A stretch of DNA of 64,000 nucleotides from Zelopaecilomyces penicillatus. Its lineage: Eukaryota; Ascomycota; Sordariomycetes; Hypocreales; Pseudodiploosporaceae. Under the pieces are notes generated by a model that saw only the letters and a list, made by a program, of their open reading frames with translations, searched no databases and was not told the origin of the DNA. This document shows, one piece after another, positions 12,001 through 22,489 of the stretch. How positions within the stretch are numbered: the stretch's first letter is position 1; each line of letters begins with the position of its first letter. The stretch is taken from positions 4,464,001 through 4,528,000 of the forward strand of contig VCCP01000003.1 in assembly GCA_005765155.1 (NCBI GenBank). Reading direction: 5' to 3'. The translations under genes were made by a program, and so were the position numbers.

Positions 12001-14451
12001 GGGCTTCCCTAAATCCATTGGCTCATCTCGATCTGTTTGTAGGTACTCGCTTAGGTTGGAACCTGCATACCAAACTAAGTTGGCCTTGGTCACAACTTGT
12101 ACGAGGCCTTTGCCAGGAACTTGAACGATTCTTGTGCGTAGTATCGGGCAGTCTGTTTGAGCAATATCAAACGCCGCAATGAGTCTCTCTGCTGTATCAA
12201 TTTTTTTCAACTCGACAACCCTTTGAGCAACGTAAGCTTCCTTGACTTTTGCTGAGAGAGCCATCAGAGCTTCTTGGAGTGGCGTGCATGGATACACATC
12301 CTCTATAGTATCCACACAAATGTCACACAGGGCAGCCACCTCGTTCAACGCAGCATCTGTATCCCAGTCTTTCTCCAGCAAGGAAAAAGGGGGGATATCT
12401 CTCTGGACAGTTTCGGAAAAAAGCAGCGCTTTTGATGCCATGTCCTCAAGGGAAGGATGTGTGAAAATGTCTGCCACGGTAACAGAAATCCCCTCTTCTC
12501 GAGCTGCGGCGACGAGTCTCATGGCACGAAGGGAATCGCCGCCCAAAGCAAAGAAGCTGCTTTGCCTGTAGACCTTTTGATTCCCCCCTAGTACCCTGGC
12601 CCATGCTCTTTGTAGCTGCCTCTCCACTTCTGTGTTGGGCTCATCATTTTGATGAGCTTCTCCTACTTGGGTGCTGCTAAACTTCTCACGTGGGAGAGCG
12701 CTCCCGATTTCACGCAGCTTCTTTCTATCCGTCTTTCCGGAAACCAATGACGGCATATGCTGAAGCGTGATGAAAGCGGCCGGAACCATGTATCGGGGAA
12801 CTTTTGAGCCCATCGTTTTGTTTATAGTTGAAAGGGCATTGTTGAGTTCCGGCGATGATTCAACCAGCAACGGCTCTAATCCTGATCCAGTTGGAGAACT
12901 TGCTTCTGAAAGGAATGCGATCAAAGTTGGTGCACCAGTGTTTTCCACCTTGATGACTTCTGCAGCTACCTTTACCCCAAATGGCAAGCAGGTTCGTAGA
13001 TGATGTTCAACCTCGGTCAACTCTACCCGTTGGCCCCTGAGCTTAACCTGTTGATCCTTTCTTCCAACGAACTCAATTGATCCAGAACCGTTATTTTCGT
13101 ATCGTACAAGGTCTCCAGTTTTATACAGCCTACCCCGACGCCCCTGAATAGCACCGTGCCCAGCAGTAAGCCAAACGGGATCCTCGATAAAGACCTGAGC
13201 AGTCTTTTCTGGCTCATCGAGATATCCGATACCGACAACTGGACCTTCGATCAAAAGCTCGCCCACTTCTCCAACTGCCACAAGACGGTTGTGGTCTTCG
13301 GGATCAGTAATCCAGGTTACGCCGCCAACACCCCTGCCGATTCCAGTAGATATTGTAACAGTGTTGTTGATTGTGCAGCCGACGGTGCATTCGGATGGTC
13401 CGTAAGCGATGACGAGACTGGTGTGTTGGCTCCATTCTGCGGCATCGCTTGGGGAAACAGCTTCTCCACCTAAACCCAAAACATCCAAGGATGGAATAAT
13501 ATCTGAATCTAGAACCCTGGCTACTGAAGGGGTCATGTGAACCATATTGGCCTTGCTTCGGCGAATGGCGCCGCTTAGGTCATTCATTCTTGCTTCTTCA
13601 GATGGCACACAGACTTTTCCGCCGCTAGCCAACGTGCAAACCATACAGTCAATGCTGACGTCGAATGCATATGATGGAAAGTCGAACACCCTCGAACTTG
13701 AGTTGTATCCCACGGCTTCCGCTCTTGGAATGGCTCCGCTGGTGTAGTTTTCGTGCGAAATAACCACGCCTTTGGGTTTTCCAGTACTCCCTGAGGTGAA
13801 GATTATGTACATGGGTGATGATGGGGAGACTCGGGGCAACTGTCTCATCGTTGTTGTATCTTGCTCAACACTGAAGTAGTCCCGAGACAAGGCCAGTACT
13901 TGGCCAGTAGAAGATGATATCCTTTGGCCCAGTGTACTTTGATCAAGCGAGGTGATTACAAGATCCGCTCTTGTTTGTTCGACAATCGTACGAAGTCGTG
14001 CCTCTGGCTGGCTAGAGTCGGTAAGTGAGAAGGCGGCGCCAGATTTCATGACACCAAGGACAGCCACCACTGCCCACATGGACTTTTCGAAACACAAAGG
14101 AACCCTGCTTCCAGATCCTATTCCTCTCAGGAGGAGGTTCTGGGCTAGCTTTGAAGAGAGCTGATCCAGCTCCCCGTAAGTTAGAATACCATCCCATGCC
14201 TCAACAGCCACATTTTGCGGCTGTCGGTTTGCCTGTTCTGTGATGATGTCGTGCATACAAGTCTGAAGCAACGGTGGCAAGTCTCTGTTCCACTGCCAAA
14301 GCTGCTCCACTTTGCTGTCTGAATTTTCTGATGTCGTGCTCTTGACATCTTGTAAAGAAATATTGGGCTTTGGGATCAGGGGCTGGAAAGAATCAAGAAA
14401 AGGTGCGATCGGGCACGCGGTGCCCCCTCCATCGTGATCGATTATACGCAT
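8446..14451 (-). CDS. sidD: NPS6/SidD-type siderophore nonribosomal peptide synthetase
   Basis: Single-exon frame of 2001 aa from the first ATG at 14451; the frame upstream opens only at a TTG. An A domain comes first, with TSGSTGKPKG near residue 217, YGPSE near 347 and YKTGD near 441. A T domain follows with LGGDSLRAM (about 633), then a C domain with HHALYDGW (about 836). A short adenylation remnant (about 1040-1210; GELI..., YRTGKLAKYE) precedes a second T domain, LGGDSIAAM (about 1286), and a second C domain with SHAQYDE (about 1510). This A-T-C-dA-T-C order is that of fungal NPS6/SidD, which joins three N5-acyl-N5-hydroxyornithines into fusarinine-type extracellular siderophores. The C-terminal 200 residues are a Ser/Thr/Pro/Leu-rich repeat tail that I would not expect in the family. 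It shares a 2.2-kb promoter with sidI. Confidence 0.93.
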   Translation of the reverse strand: MRIIDHDGGGTACPIAPFLDSFQPLIPKPNISLQDVKSTTSENSDSKVEQLWQWNRDLPPLLQTCMHDIITEQANRQPQNVAVEAWDGILTYGELDQLSSKLAQNLLLRGIGSGSRVPLCFEKSMWAVVAVLGVMKSGAAFSLTDSSQPEARLRTIVEQTRADLVITSLDQSTLGQRISSSTGQVLALSRDYFSVEQDTTTMRQLPRVSPSSPMYIIFTSGSTGKPKGVVISHENYTSGAIPRAEAVGYNSSSRVFDFPSYAFDVSIDCMVCTLASGGKVCVPSEEARMNDLSGAIRRSKANMVHMTPSVARVLDSDIIPSLDVLGLGGEAVSPSDAAEWSQHTSLVIAYGPSECTVGCTINNTVTISTGIGRGVGGVTWITDPEDHNRLVAVGEVGELLIEGPVVGIGYLDEPEKTAQVFIEDPVWLTAGHGAIQGRRGRLYKTGDLVRYENNGSGSIEFVGRKDQQVKLRGQRVELTEVEHHLRTCLPFGVKVAAEVIKVENTGAPTLIAFLSEASSPTGSGLEPLLVESSPELNNALSTINKTMGSKVPRYMVPAAFITLQHMPSLVSGKTDRKKLREIGSALPREKFSSTQVGEAHQNDEPNTEVERQLQRAWARVLGGNQKVYRQSSFFALGGDSLRAMRLVAAAREEGISVTVADIFTHPSLEDMASKALLFSETVQRDIPPFSLLEKDWDTDAALNEVAALCDICVDTIEDVYPCTPLQEALMALSAKVKEAYVAQRVVELKKIDTAERLIAAFDIAQTDCPILRTRIVQVPGKGLVQVVTKANLVWYAGSNLSEYLQTDRDEPMDLGKPLVRYAVITEEGGNISFVLTMHHALYDGWSMPLVVDRVNSAYNKQSLQRPADFKHFIKYLAGMDRDKSETYWRGQLDGANGHQFPSLPWKGYQTQADSLLEEYVSLEALSASNVTIATVIRAAWALVASQYVNSTDIVFGETLTGRNAPIVGSEEIEGPMITTVPFRVLVDQDMPVAEYLQTIQEQIVEQIPHEHFGLQHIRKLSPDALAACELRTGLVLHPSADDEMVVDDDLPANRLVPAGDAEAAQEALKFNTYALMLVCSIDPQGFLCMASFDSKTVDISTMQRVLKQFKRVAQLLCVKSSGRLSDIKILVDNDICDLQEVVDNTKSDKLLAEYPGVVAAYITTSLDTSSLVPIGGVGELIIQSMSEQSSLIEIAAPAWLSDFRINTELPRQSKLYRTGKLAKYESTTSGAKIHHVEIVAKVVSDTTSSGVVKKRVSATSRKQRKLRSLWSRVLRLSEDDIGLNDGFFLLGGDSIAAMKLVSEARAQELKLTVVQIFEKKTLYEMANVMEETVGSDVTTSEQSVSESENQPFSLLEVESEDMTSFTENVIRPQLANQNWVIANVLPTRPLQQIAVRGTTHLPRFSTRYELIYFDTTVDKPRLRQSCQDLVSQNEILRTVFVEHEGRGYSVVLEELTPSFIEYEIESDVESFTKQLCQLDVLTCMPHGSSFVKFFHVKAVDNQSSCLVFRISHAQYDEICLPIMLRQLSALYEEKPIQKTVPFSSYVSQVVRHNIPESVSYWTDLLAGSSLSTLKPQNIPLERRNHFAIQRTIDISSRPRDITVASIPTAAWALCLARRLSIRDVTFGEVVSGRNIEFPAGAADTVTGPCWQYVPVRVQFPPDCTALDILGAIQHQHVASSAHEGMGLSEIASYCTDWPTPDGPEQLWFDSVVHQDVEHVESLSFAATSSNNAAATRLETMYVHEEPLREWKIQAFAHAGGDKMTLEIVTFDSWGEYAEGLLDDLVDAMSLLVQTDTNARLFAPKSIGEPSTQLLSEPSTEQLINLPTEISAEPPTQLPSGPSTEQLTNLATAVSVVPSTQLPSEPSTEHLSYLPTETSAVPSIQPAEESAVELLPRPSIQISTKSSTGLSVEQSNNALTKPSTSPPAEVPIFKSLALPLPAAPTISSNVQATEIPAIPPVKPPTEVSIELSTGLSIKLSVQSFLQQIGGQVPTELSIKLSI

Positions 14452-15085
14452 CGTGAAGTGAAGCTTGATATGTCTCACTGTTGATGTTGAATGATCAGAA
14501 GGATTCCAGGTCAAAGGCTATATAGCTCCATGAACGAGAAAGACTCGACTGGTTATCACTTATGACGTGCTGTGAGAGAATGTCCGTAGATGAGGAACGG
14601 GTGAGTGTCAAAGGGTTCTTTGTCATGCGAACTACCCTTGTGGAGATGGAGCTTGCGCACAGGGAGGCGAACTGATATGAATAGTGCTTCAGGTCCCGAG
14701 GCAGTTTCCTGCGTTCATGCTGGTGCCGGTCAATTCCGACTGGAACCACAATCACGTTCCACCAAACCATGTTCATCGGATCCCGAGGCCACCCACGGCA
14801 CCACCATGGTGGGTAGTCTACAGAACCGATTATCTCATGTCAAGCATTCGATAATAACTCGTGCAATGCAACTAAATGACCATCGCTTCCATGTGGCCCC
14901 GGACCGAAGATCCTTTAGCAATGGGGATGTATGGTGTGGGGGGTGTCACTAACACGCGGTGTCGCCTTGAGCGAACAGAAAAGTGGAAGAGCTCCATGCG
15001 AGACAACAACTCGACTTGAGGGTACAAAATAGAAACATGATGATTTCTCGGCACGATCCCTGCTGGCAACGACAAACTGGTGCGG

Positions 15086-15094
15086 ATCTGATAA
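15086..15094 (+). promoter_or_regulatory. ATCTGATAA iron-GATA motif
   Basis: Exact match to ATCWGATAA within the longer string GCGGATCTGATAAC, which recurs at 15207-15220 and 21413-21426. Expected binder: a SreA/Sre1-type GATA repressor. Confidence 0.8.
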
Positions 15095-15210
15095 CCCATC
15101 GACTACCAACACTGCAACCGAGAGATGGCATTGAGGGAGGCCAAGTGGGGCCTAGATTAGATGGCAACGCCTCTGACAAGCCACAGATAAAAGTACTCCT
15201 ACATATGCGG

Positions 15211-15219
15211 ATCTGATAA
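15211..15219 (+). promoter_or_regulatory. ATCTGATAA iron-GATA motif
   Basis: Second exact copy in the NRPS/sidI promoter, 125 bp from the first, again inside GCGGATCTGATAAC. Confidence 0.8.
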
Positions 15220-16270
15220 CTTTTTGTGGACAGTTTCCGTCTGCGAACCGGTGCTTGGCTGCAAGGAGATGCTTCGGTTCTGGGTCTAGTTCGTGATGGT
15301 GGAGTGAAGAAGCCAGAGTCCGGCCAGAGTTCGGGGCTTCTAGACTTGACGGCCTGCTACGTATCGACCAGGTAGGGCCTGGTTGGACCTGCCATCTGAG
15401 GACGGCATCGTCTACTGAATGTGGTTCTTTTTTGCTACTAGAAGGTAAAGTCCGACTGGGGTAGCGACGGAAGGTACCCCCAACATGCCAAAACCTCCGT
15501 TAGCGGAACTTTCGGACAGGCATGGCTTCTGCCACTGACACACTCTCATGTCTTGCGGCTAATTCCCAAATATTGCTGTGTGATGGATCACATCATATCT
15601 AGGAAGGCATATTATACTGCTGTGGCCTCGAAAACGCCTGTAAGTTATTGTAACTGCCCCCTTTTATGCCGAGGAGTCATGCTGGGGAGCAACACTGCAG
15701 CTGTATAGCTGATAGCGTCGCCAACAGCAATCATCACAAAACAAGCCATGCTAAACTTCCCATTCTGAGCTAATAATATAGAGATATAATAAATGGTATG
15801 CAATAAGAAATTGCCGCAAGGCAGGCTAAATGTTAGCCTCTGATTGATAATGCCTGGTGCGCATGTTCTGATACATTGGCAGCTCAAGGAAATATTCCCT
15901 GCACTTAACGATGGCAAATTTCCCACTAATTCTCCTTCATCCCAACCCATGTCTGCATAGCGCCATTATTATCGACACACCACACCAGGGTCTATTCAGC
16001 AGATGTAACCTCCCCCACGACCCCCTAGTCATCATACAAATCTATTATTCTAACCTACCTAGTACTGTACTTGCGGACGTAAACCTAGTATCTATCTATG
16101 TGCGCAGTATGAATGGCATTGCAGGGCACCCTGCCAGTCATGATTCGGAGACTCGGCAAGGTCAAAATTATTTGGCAAAGGCCAATGCAATGCCATAGAC
16201 GCCGTCTTGGGATTCACTGACCGCCACACTAACAGACCGCCCTGTGCTCGTGTTTCGTCTTCATGAGATC

Positions 16271-16279
16271 TTATCTGAT
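16271..16279 (-). promoter_or_regulatory. ATCAGATAA iron-GATA motif
   Basis: On the minus strand this reads ATCAGATAA (W = A). A near copy, ATCAGATTA, follows on the plus strand at 16281-16289. The pair is about 420 bp upstream of the sidI-like ATG. Confidence 0.7.
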
Positions 16280-16700
16280 GATCAGATTAGATGGCAATCC
16301 TTGAGCTTCGCTGGCCCGCCCTCGGCATCCCTCGGACATGCCATGACGAGATGGCTTGCTGGGTAATAGTTTGTAAAAAAGCCTTTGGCGTTTTTCTATT
16401 TTCGTTAGTCTAACTCTGACCCTTACTGTTGGGCAGGTATTGACTTCCTCCGAGCACGAGAGGTGTTGGTGGGTCCATGTCTTAATCCCACTCGGCTTGG
16501 AGCAATGTTTTGGCTGGTTATTGTGTGTGTGTGTGCAATGTAGTCTTTTTGTTTGTTCCCAATAGTCAATTCGTGGATATTCGACGCGCATTAGGGTATT
16601 GTATTTCTGAAAATCCTTTTAATTCTCGTTTCTGATCCCAACAGAGGTATCGTCAAGTTCAACTTCCAAAAGACGAGTTCCCAAACCACAACCATTCATT

Positions 16701-18571
16701 ATGGCGACAGAAATTACGATACCGGCCACAATTCTTCCCGAGTCTGCGCCTCCGACACAAAAACTTTCTCTCCTTAATGGGCCATCAGATCCCCCGCTTT
16801 TGGATTTGACGCTGGGTGAGCTTCTTGAGCTCCAGACCTATCAGCATGGTAACAAGGAATGTCTAGTCATTCCCTGGACAGGAGCGCGATGGACCTACTA
16901 CGAGCTAAACCAGCAAAGCTCAGCGCTTGCTCACTCTCTGCTCGACATGGGAATCGGCATAGGTGATCGGGTGGGGATCATGGCTGGCAATTGTGAACAG
17001 TACGCTGCTGTCTTCTTTGCCGTCGCCAAGATTGGCGCAATTCTCGTCATTTTGAACAATACATATACGCCTACTGAAGCCATGTATGGCCTCAAATTCT
17101 CTGATTGCAAAGTATTATTCACGACTCCTACCATTGGAAGGTTGGATAACGCACGTTTGTTGGGGGATCTTGAGAATGAAGACAGTGGGCCTAAGGTGGT
17201 AATTTTAAGAGGCGAAAGTGGGAAGCATACAACATATGATGACCTTGTCAAGTCTGGCCTCCGGAAGAGCCAGGAGAGACTTCATCTTGCTATGAGTCGT
17301 GTACTACCTCATCAGGTTGTCAACCTACAGTTCACAAGTGGCACGACGGGGCTGCCCAAAGCGGCAATGTTAACACATCAGTAAGCTCATTTTCTCCAGG
17401 GGCAAAAACACATCCAAGAAGAAGGACGTAAACTGACGTTAATGTTTAGCAACATCGTGAACAACTCTCGATTCATTGGAGATCGCATGCGCCTTACACC
17501 ATCAGACGTTTTGTGCTGCCCACCGCCTCTTTTCCATTGCTTTGGTCTAGTGTTAGGACTCTTAGCCATTATCACACATGGCGGCAAGATTGTCTATCCT
17601 GCTGAGGTCTTTGACATTCAATCCACCCTCAAAGCCATTTCAGATGAGGAATGCACTGCTGTTCATGGAGTCCCCGCCATGTTTGACTCTCTCTTCCAGG
17701 CGGAATTCCCTCCTGGCTTCAAATGCGACAAGCTGAGAACCGGAATCATTGCCGGAGCACCAGTCCCACGATATCTAATGGAGCTGCTGGTGAACCGCTT
17801 TGGCATGACTGAGTTTACAAGCAGCTATGGTCTAACAGAAGCATCGCCGACTTGTTTCAATGCATTCACGGATGATGCCATGTCAAGGAGGTTGACCACA
17901 GTTGGAACTCTCATGCCGCATGCAAAGGCAAAGATTGTTGATCGCGATGGCAACCTTGTCCCAATTGGGACGCCCGGTGAGCTTTGCATTGCTGGCTATC
18001 AGCTGCAGGCTGGCTACTGGAATAATTCAGAAAAAACCAATGAGACCATGGTTCGCGATGCTGCTGGCGTGCTGTGGCTCCACACAGGAGATGAAGCAGT
18101 TTTTGACAATAGCGGGTATTGCACAATCACTGGTCGCTTCAAGGATATCATCATCAGAGGTATTTCACTATCTTGTCTTTCACTTCTTTGGGAATTATTT
18201 ATCAACAGGGTTAGCTGACAATTTGTGTAGGAGGAGAGAATATTTATCCCCTTGAAATCGAGGAACGGCTCATGTCCCATCCTTCAATTTCTCGCGCGGT
18301 GGTAGTCGGCCTCAAGAATAAACACTATGGAGAAGTAGTTGGGGCGTTTGTGGAGCAGACAGACAACAGCTCCAAGCCCACGGACCAGGAGTTGAGGGAC
18401 TGGGTTCGCAAGAGGTTGGGTATTCACAAGTCTCCGACACACATCTTCTGGCTTGGCCAGGGAGGTGTGCCCTCCAACGTCCCCTTGACAGGTAGTGGGA
18501 AGGTGAGGAAGTTTGAGATGGCGAAGCTTGGTGATGATATGTTACGCAACGCGACAGCCTCAAAGCTTTAA
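16701..18571 (+). CDS. sidI: SidI-like acyl-CoA ligase with PTS1
   Basis: Three exons, 16701-17380, 17450-18159 and 18231-18571, give 576 aa. The first join restores LTHHNIVNNSR and the second IIIRGGENIYPLEIEERL, both strongly conserved in AMP-forming acyl-CoA synthetases. Core motifs are LQFTSGTTGLPKAAMLTH (AMP binding), SYGLTEASP and LHTGDEA. In the siderophore pathway SidI makes mevalonyl-CoA. The divergent position beside the NRPS and the shared GATA-type sites support that role over a general fatty-acid ligase. The protein ends ASKL, so SKL is a classical peroxisomal PTS1. In Aspergillus fumigatus the SidI signal is, from memory, an N-terminal PTS2, and I see no clear PTS2 here. Confidence 0.88.
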
Positions 18572-18846
18572 GAATTTTTTGTTATACACAACTACAGGTA
18601 CGGCAACGGGGGAAAATAGATTTCTGGCGGTAGAATAAAACTACATATCGGTATATTTACATATTTTTCGCGACGTCGTATGACGTTTTATTTCCCGTCT
18701 TTCCCCATTTTTTTATTGTCAATATTTTAATTGTTGCCTCTTGGCAATGATTACTTAGGACCTGCAAATCTAATTGAAGAGATTGAAATGTTAAAGGAGA
18801 CAAAGGATACATTTACTTCTTACACTCTAGCACATTTTGACGCATG

Positions 18847-20310
18847 TTACAGCTTCGGCACAAGCCCAATCCTCATACCACCAACAGCCTTTTCGTTCTC
18901 TCCCAGGGGACACAGCTGGAAAAAGCGACCGCGATGACAGCGCACAAAGGCACTTCGCTTGTGTGGTAAATCGACAAACTTATCGAGCCCAAAGCCGTGG
19001 ATAAGGTCGTACATGACAACGGTTGAGTTGGTGTTTTTGGGCTCGCCGACGACATACATGGTGCGCGGGTCATCGAGGAAGAGGTAGTGCATCAAGCTGC
19101 TCCACCAGGCCGAGACACGATGGGGTCCGCGGAATCGAACGTCGCCGACGAGGGAGTGGCGGCCGCGGTCAAAGTCCTCGGCATCGTAGTATCCACCAAG
19201 ACGGTCCTCCTGAACATTGTAAGTCAGTTTCAATGGGTCATCGACGGGTGAATGAAAGTAGTCGGCTTGAAGACTAGAGAATCAACATACCTTGGCCCAA
19301 TAGATTTCGAAATACGCAAAATAAGTATCATCCCATTTCGCCAGCACAGCAACTTGGTGCGGATCGATGTGTATCTTGCGCAGATACTCCCTATGCTGCT
19401 CCAAAGTGCCTGTCTCGTTCCATCCCTGAGACACACGTGGATCGTTTTGCCACTCGTGGAAAAGTCTCAGGTGCTCAGCATCCTGCCAGTCAAGAGAAAC
19501 CATGGAGAACGTTTCCTTCAAGTGAGGAATATATCGGCTGTATACAACGGCCCCAGGTGCTGGTTTGGCGGGACGGACTGGGTGCCATGACTGCTGGTAA
19601 CGGCCGGGATCCTGCGGGTCTCCGGCTGAAGCAACGGTCATGGTGTGTTGGAGGGGAGTTATGGGATACGAAGCCAACGGACTGGGTTTCTGGAGAGACG
19701 CGGGAGACTCATCCGGGCACCAAACAGGTCGGGGTCCGAAGGGCGAGCCGGCACCTTGCCAGAACGTGCTTCGTAGCGCCACAACCTCATCTATATCCGA
19801 GTTTGTCGATGGCTGCTTCTCCTCTCGTGTAGGGAGAGGATGATCAATGGCAAGCAAGACGTCCTTGAGTTGCTGACCTAACAGTGTGGCGTTGGTTCCT
19901 CTCAGCTCTAGTCGGAGCATCTCCATGGTCGGCCGTACGGTAAAGAGGACATAGAGCAGCAACCAGGCCTGCGCCAGCGTTGGAGGAGACAATGTAGTGT
20001 CCCATTGGACTATTGTGCATGGCGAGCGGCGAGCGCGTGCCCAGGCACTGTTGTTGGACCCGGGCGGCAGCTCGCTTGATTTAAGGTCAATGGGCTCAGT
20101 GAAGGTCAATGTGGAGGAGCTGAGCTCTAATGGAGGAACAGTAGTTGAGGGGCCGTTTTGCTTCTGACATAGCTGATAAAAGAGAGGGCTGTTGGCGATG
20201 TCAGAGGAACTTGTTGATGTGCGTCGAATTGTGTACTCTATGAGGTATGGGTGTGGAAGCTTGATGATGGTGTCATCGGGGGACACTGAGGATAAGCTGA
20301 TGTTGGCCAT
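18847..20310 (-). CDS. sidF: SidF-like N5-hydroxyornithine acyltransferase
   Basis: Two exons, 20310-19291 and 19209-18847, give 460 aa, close to the usual SidF length. The upstream in-frame start is only a TTG, so the ATG at 20310 (MANISLSS) is used. The intron has donor GTATGT and acceptor TTCAG and joins EIYWAK to EDRLGGYYDAED without a frame change. The C-terminal half is a GNAT-like transacylase with RLFHEWQNDPRVSQGW, HRVSAWWSSLMHYLFLDDPRT and YDLIHGFG blocks, typical of SidF/IucB-type siderophore acyltransferases. It should transfer the acyl group from CoA to N5-hydroxyornithine. The end, LVPKL, is a plausible non-canonical PTS1, which matches a peroxisomal site for this step. It is convergent with sidI and divergent from the MFS gene. 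Confidence 0.9.
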
Positions 20311-21416
20311 TGTAACGCAAGTTGCCACAGAATAGTTGTTGATCAATTAACACAGATTAGAAGTGAGCATCAACTGAAGAATGAAGCTATCATGGGGAGA
20401 GCAATGGTCTAGGTCAATCGAAAGAAAAAAGATGTTTGTTCATTAACAAGAACATTACGAAGATGTCTGTCGACCTAACTCTGAGGTCTCTAACCACCGG
20501 GCTAGTACATGGTGCCGGTGGGCTCACAAGCTTGCCAGGCCAACACCTTCAGCCTCGTTATGCTCGGACCCCTAGACGCACCACTAATCCGGGCCATTCT
20601 CTCCCTCTTCGTGCGAACCTGTTGAAGCACCAAGCCATGACAAGCTATATCCATCGAGAAAGACAGCATAACACCAAGGAGCCTCCCTGGCATCGGCCTT
20701 TTTGCTGCACACCCCTCCCTTACCCTACCCTGGGACACCCTTGTCCAATGGCTTTTACGCCTCAACCAGGAATCATTTCGTGGGCTGTGTGTCATTTGTG
20801 CTAATTACTAGGTCCCTGCCTTTGAAGCGGAGGACTCCCATTCGGCTTTTTCTGCATCACATGCATTCTGTAGCATATGCGTGTTGTTCGTGCGAAATAG
20901 TTCGCAGTCATGGTAAACCCCCCCCGAAACTGGGCACGATCGGCGTTTGCTGTGCCTGCCAACACCCGGCTGTCTCATCTCTCTCTCTCTCTTCCTTTCT
21001 TCCTTTCTTTCTCAAATTTGAAGAGAAAACATTGATGTGTATATGTCAGCCGCCTTACCCCGTAACGGTGGGAGCCGGCCTTCCAAAGTTCGGCAGCAGC
21101 ACGGGACGGATGAGACACGGAAAATTTGTCAAAAGGTTGAATTTGTACCGTATGCACGTTAGTAGTACTTATGTATGTTTGACAGGGGGGGATAGCAGCT
21201 AAAAACAGATCAAAGGGTCTCGCCCTCAGTCGCTTTCGTAATTGCCTCACATCATTTATTTCTTAGCGTAGCTTTGGTGGGAAAGAAATGTAACCGAGCA
21301 AGGCGAAACAGAACAAAACGTCCTGTGTAGTCGTCATGGCCGAAATGAAATCTGCGCCTGCACCCGGTACATGGAGTAATAATAATTAGCAGAACGGTGG
21401 CTTCAGCACGAAGCGG

Positions 21417-21425
21417 ATCTGATAA
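21417..21425 (+). promoter_or_regulatory. ATCTGATAA iron-GATA motif
   Basis: Exact motif within GCGGATCTGATAAC, the same 14-bp string found twice in the NRPS/sidI promoter. Confidence 0.8.
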
Positions 21426-21640
21426 CTTTAGATGGGTCCCAGCCCACGGTTGGCTCGGAGGGGGTCGGGGGACTCCGGTCCAAAGTGGGGGTGAGTGGGT
21501 GGGGCAGGGTGTGTGTGTAAAGGAAAAGGGTCCAGACATCAAGAGGGCAGGTACGAAGGTTGAGTACAGGTACAAGGAACTAGTGCCTGCACCACAGGCC
21601 CAAGTGCATGGAAGGTGCCACCCCCGGGTCCGCTAGCAAG

Positions 21641-21649
21641 ATCTGATAA
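21641..21649 (+). promoter_or_regulatory. ATCTGATAA iron-GATA motif
   Basis: Second exact motif in this promoter, in the context CAAGATCTGATAAG. Confidence 0.78.
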
Positions 21650-22489
21650 GAAAAATTCTCGTGACACGCGCCTAACCCCCCTCAAATCATGTTGGGCATA
21701 TGGCTCATCCCCCTCCCCTCCCCTCACGACCTCGTCCGTTGTCCCCCATGTAGCGCTTACTCTGTCTGGGGGAGAGCCAGGCTGCCTTGTCGATGATCCT
21801 TTTCTGTCCGACATGGCGGCACTGAAATGATGGGCTCTGTTACAACCCGCCATCATGCTCTACAATGGTAGAGATGATATCTGCCGGTCTCCGAGGGACC
21901 ACGCTCGTACGGCCGACCAGCCTGAAGGGGAAAAGATCCGTTCTTAGTCTAGTCTGTCCATCGCCGACACACGCCGACGCCACCCGCCCTAGGACATACA
22001 TTACACTGACTTTGTTAAAACAGCTCCTGAACAGATCGCCGTACTAGTCCAGTTTGCTTGTTGTTATAATGATCCAGATGTTGCAGAACACCAAACCTGT
22101 ACAAGCTTTAGAATCTATAGATGTGAGACTTTTCAATACAATGTCGTGTTATTAACCTTCCCGCTGATTTAAAGTGATGATGTAAGAAGCGAATAAGATC
22201 TTATGCTGATCCCCGCGGCATCTTTCCGCTGCATATGGGTTCGGCGTCAAGCGGATTAAGCGCTTGATGACCGAATGCGGGTATACACAATAGCCTATCA
22301 GTCTGACAGAAGAAATCGAACGTTTCCGACTGCTTTAAAAGCCTCGAGTTCTCAACTGAGATTCAAATTGATATCTGGTTGGTCCTTTTTACTGCGCAAG
22401 GCTCCCGGGACCCGTAGCCATCGGTTTCCTCTTGGGCCATCCAAGAAAGCTTACAATACTGCGTGGAAAACGATCTCGACACCCGAGAA

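Larger units (their letters stand above)
14452..16700. promoter_or_regulatory. divergent promoter of NRPS and acyl-CoA ligase genes
   Basis: A 2.25-kb gap between the divergent starts at 14451 (minus) and 16701 (plus). It holds three ATCWGATAA motifs and a further AGATAA at 15185-15190. The small frames show no coding character. The layout implies shared iron-dependent control of both genes. Confidence 0.75.
20311..22489. promoter_or_regulatory. divergent promoter of sidF-like and MFS transporter genes
   Basis: A 2.2-kb gap between divergent starts at 20310 (minus) and 22490 (plus). It contains two exact ATCTGATAA motifs 224 bp apart plus CT and TG simple sequence. No coding region is supported. 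Confidence 0.75.

Noticed and set aside
22463..22489. Upstream GTG start for the MFS gene
   Set aside because: Nuclear fungal genes start at ATG, and ATG 22490 gives a normal N-terminal tail. The same reasoning moved the starts of the NRPS, the sidF-like gene and the 974 gene.
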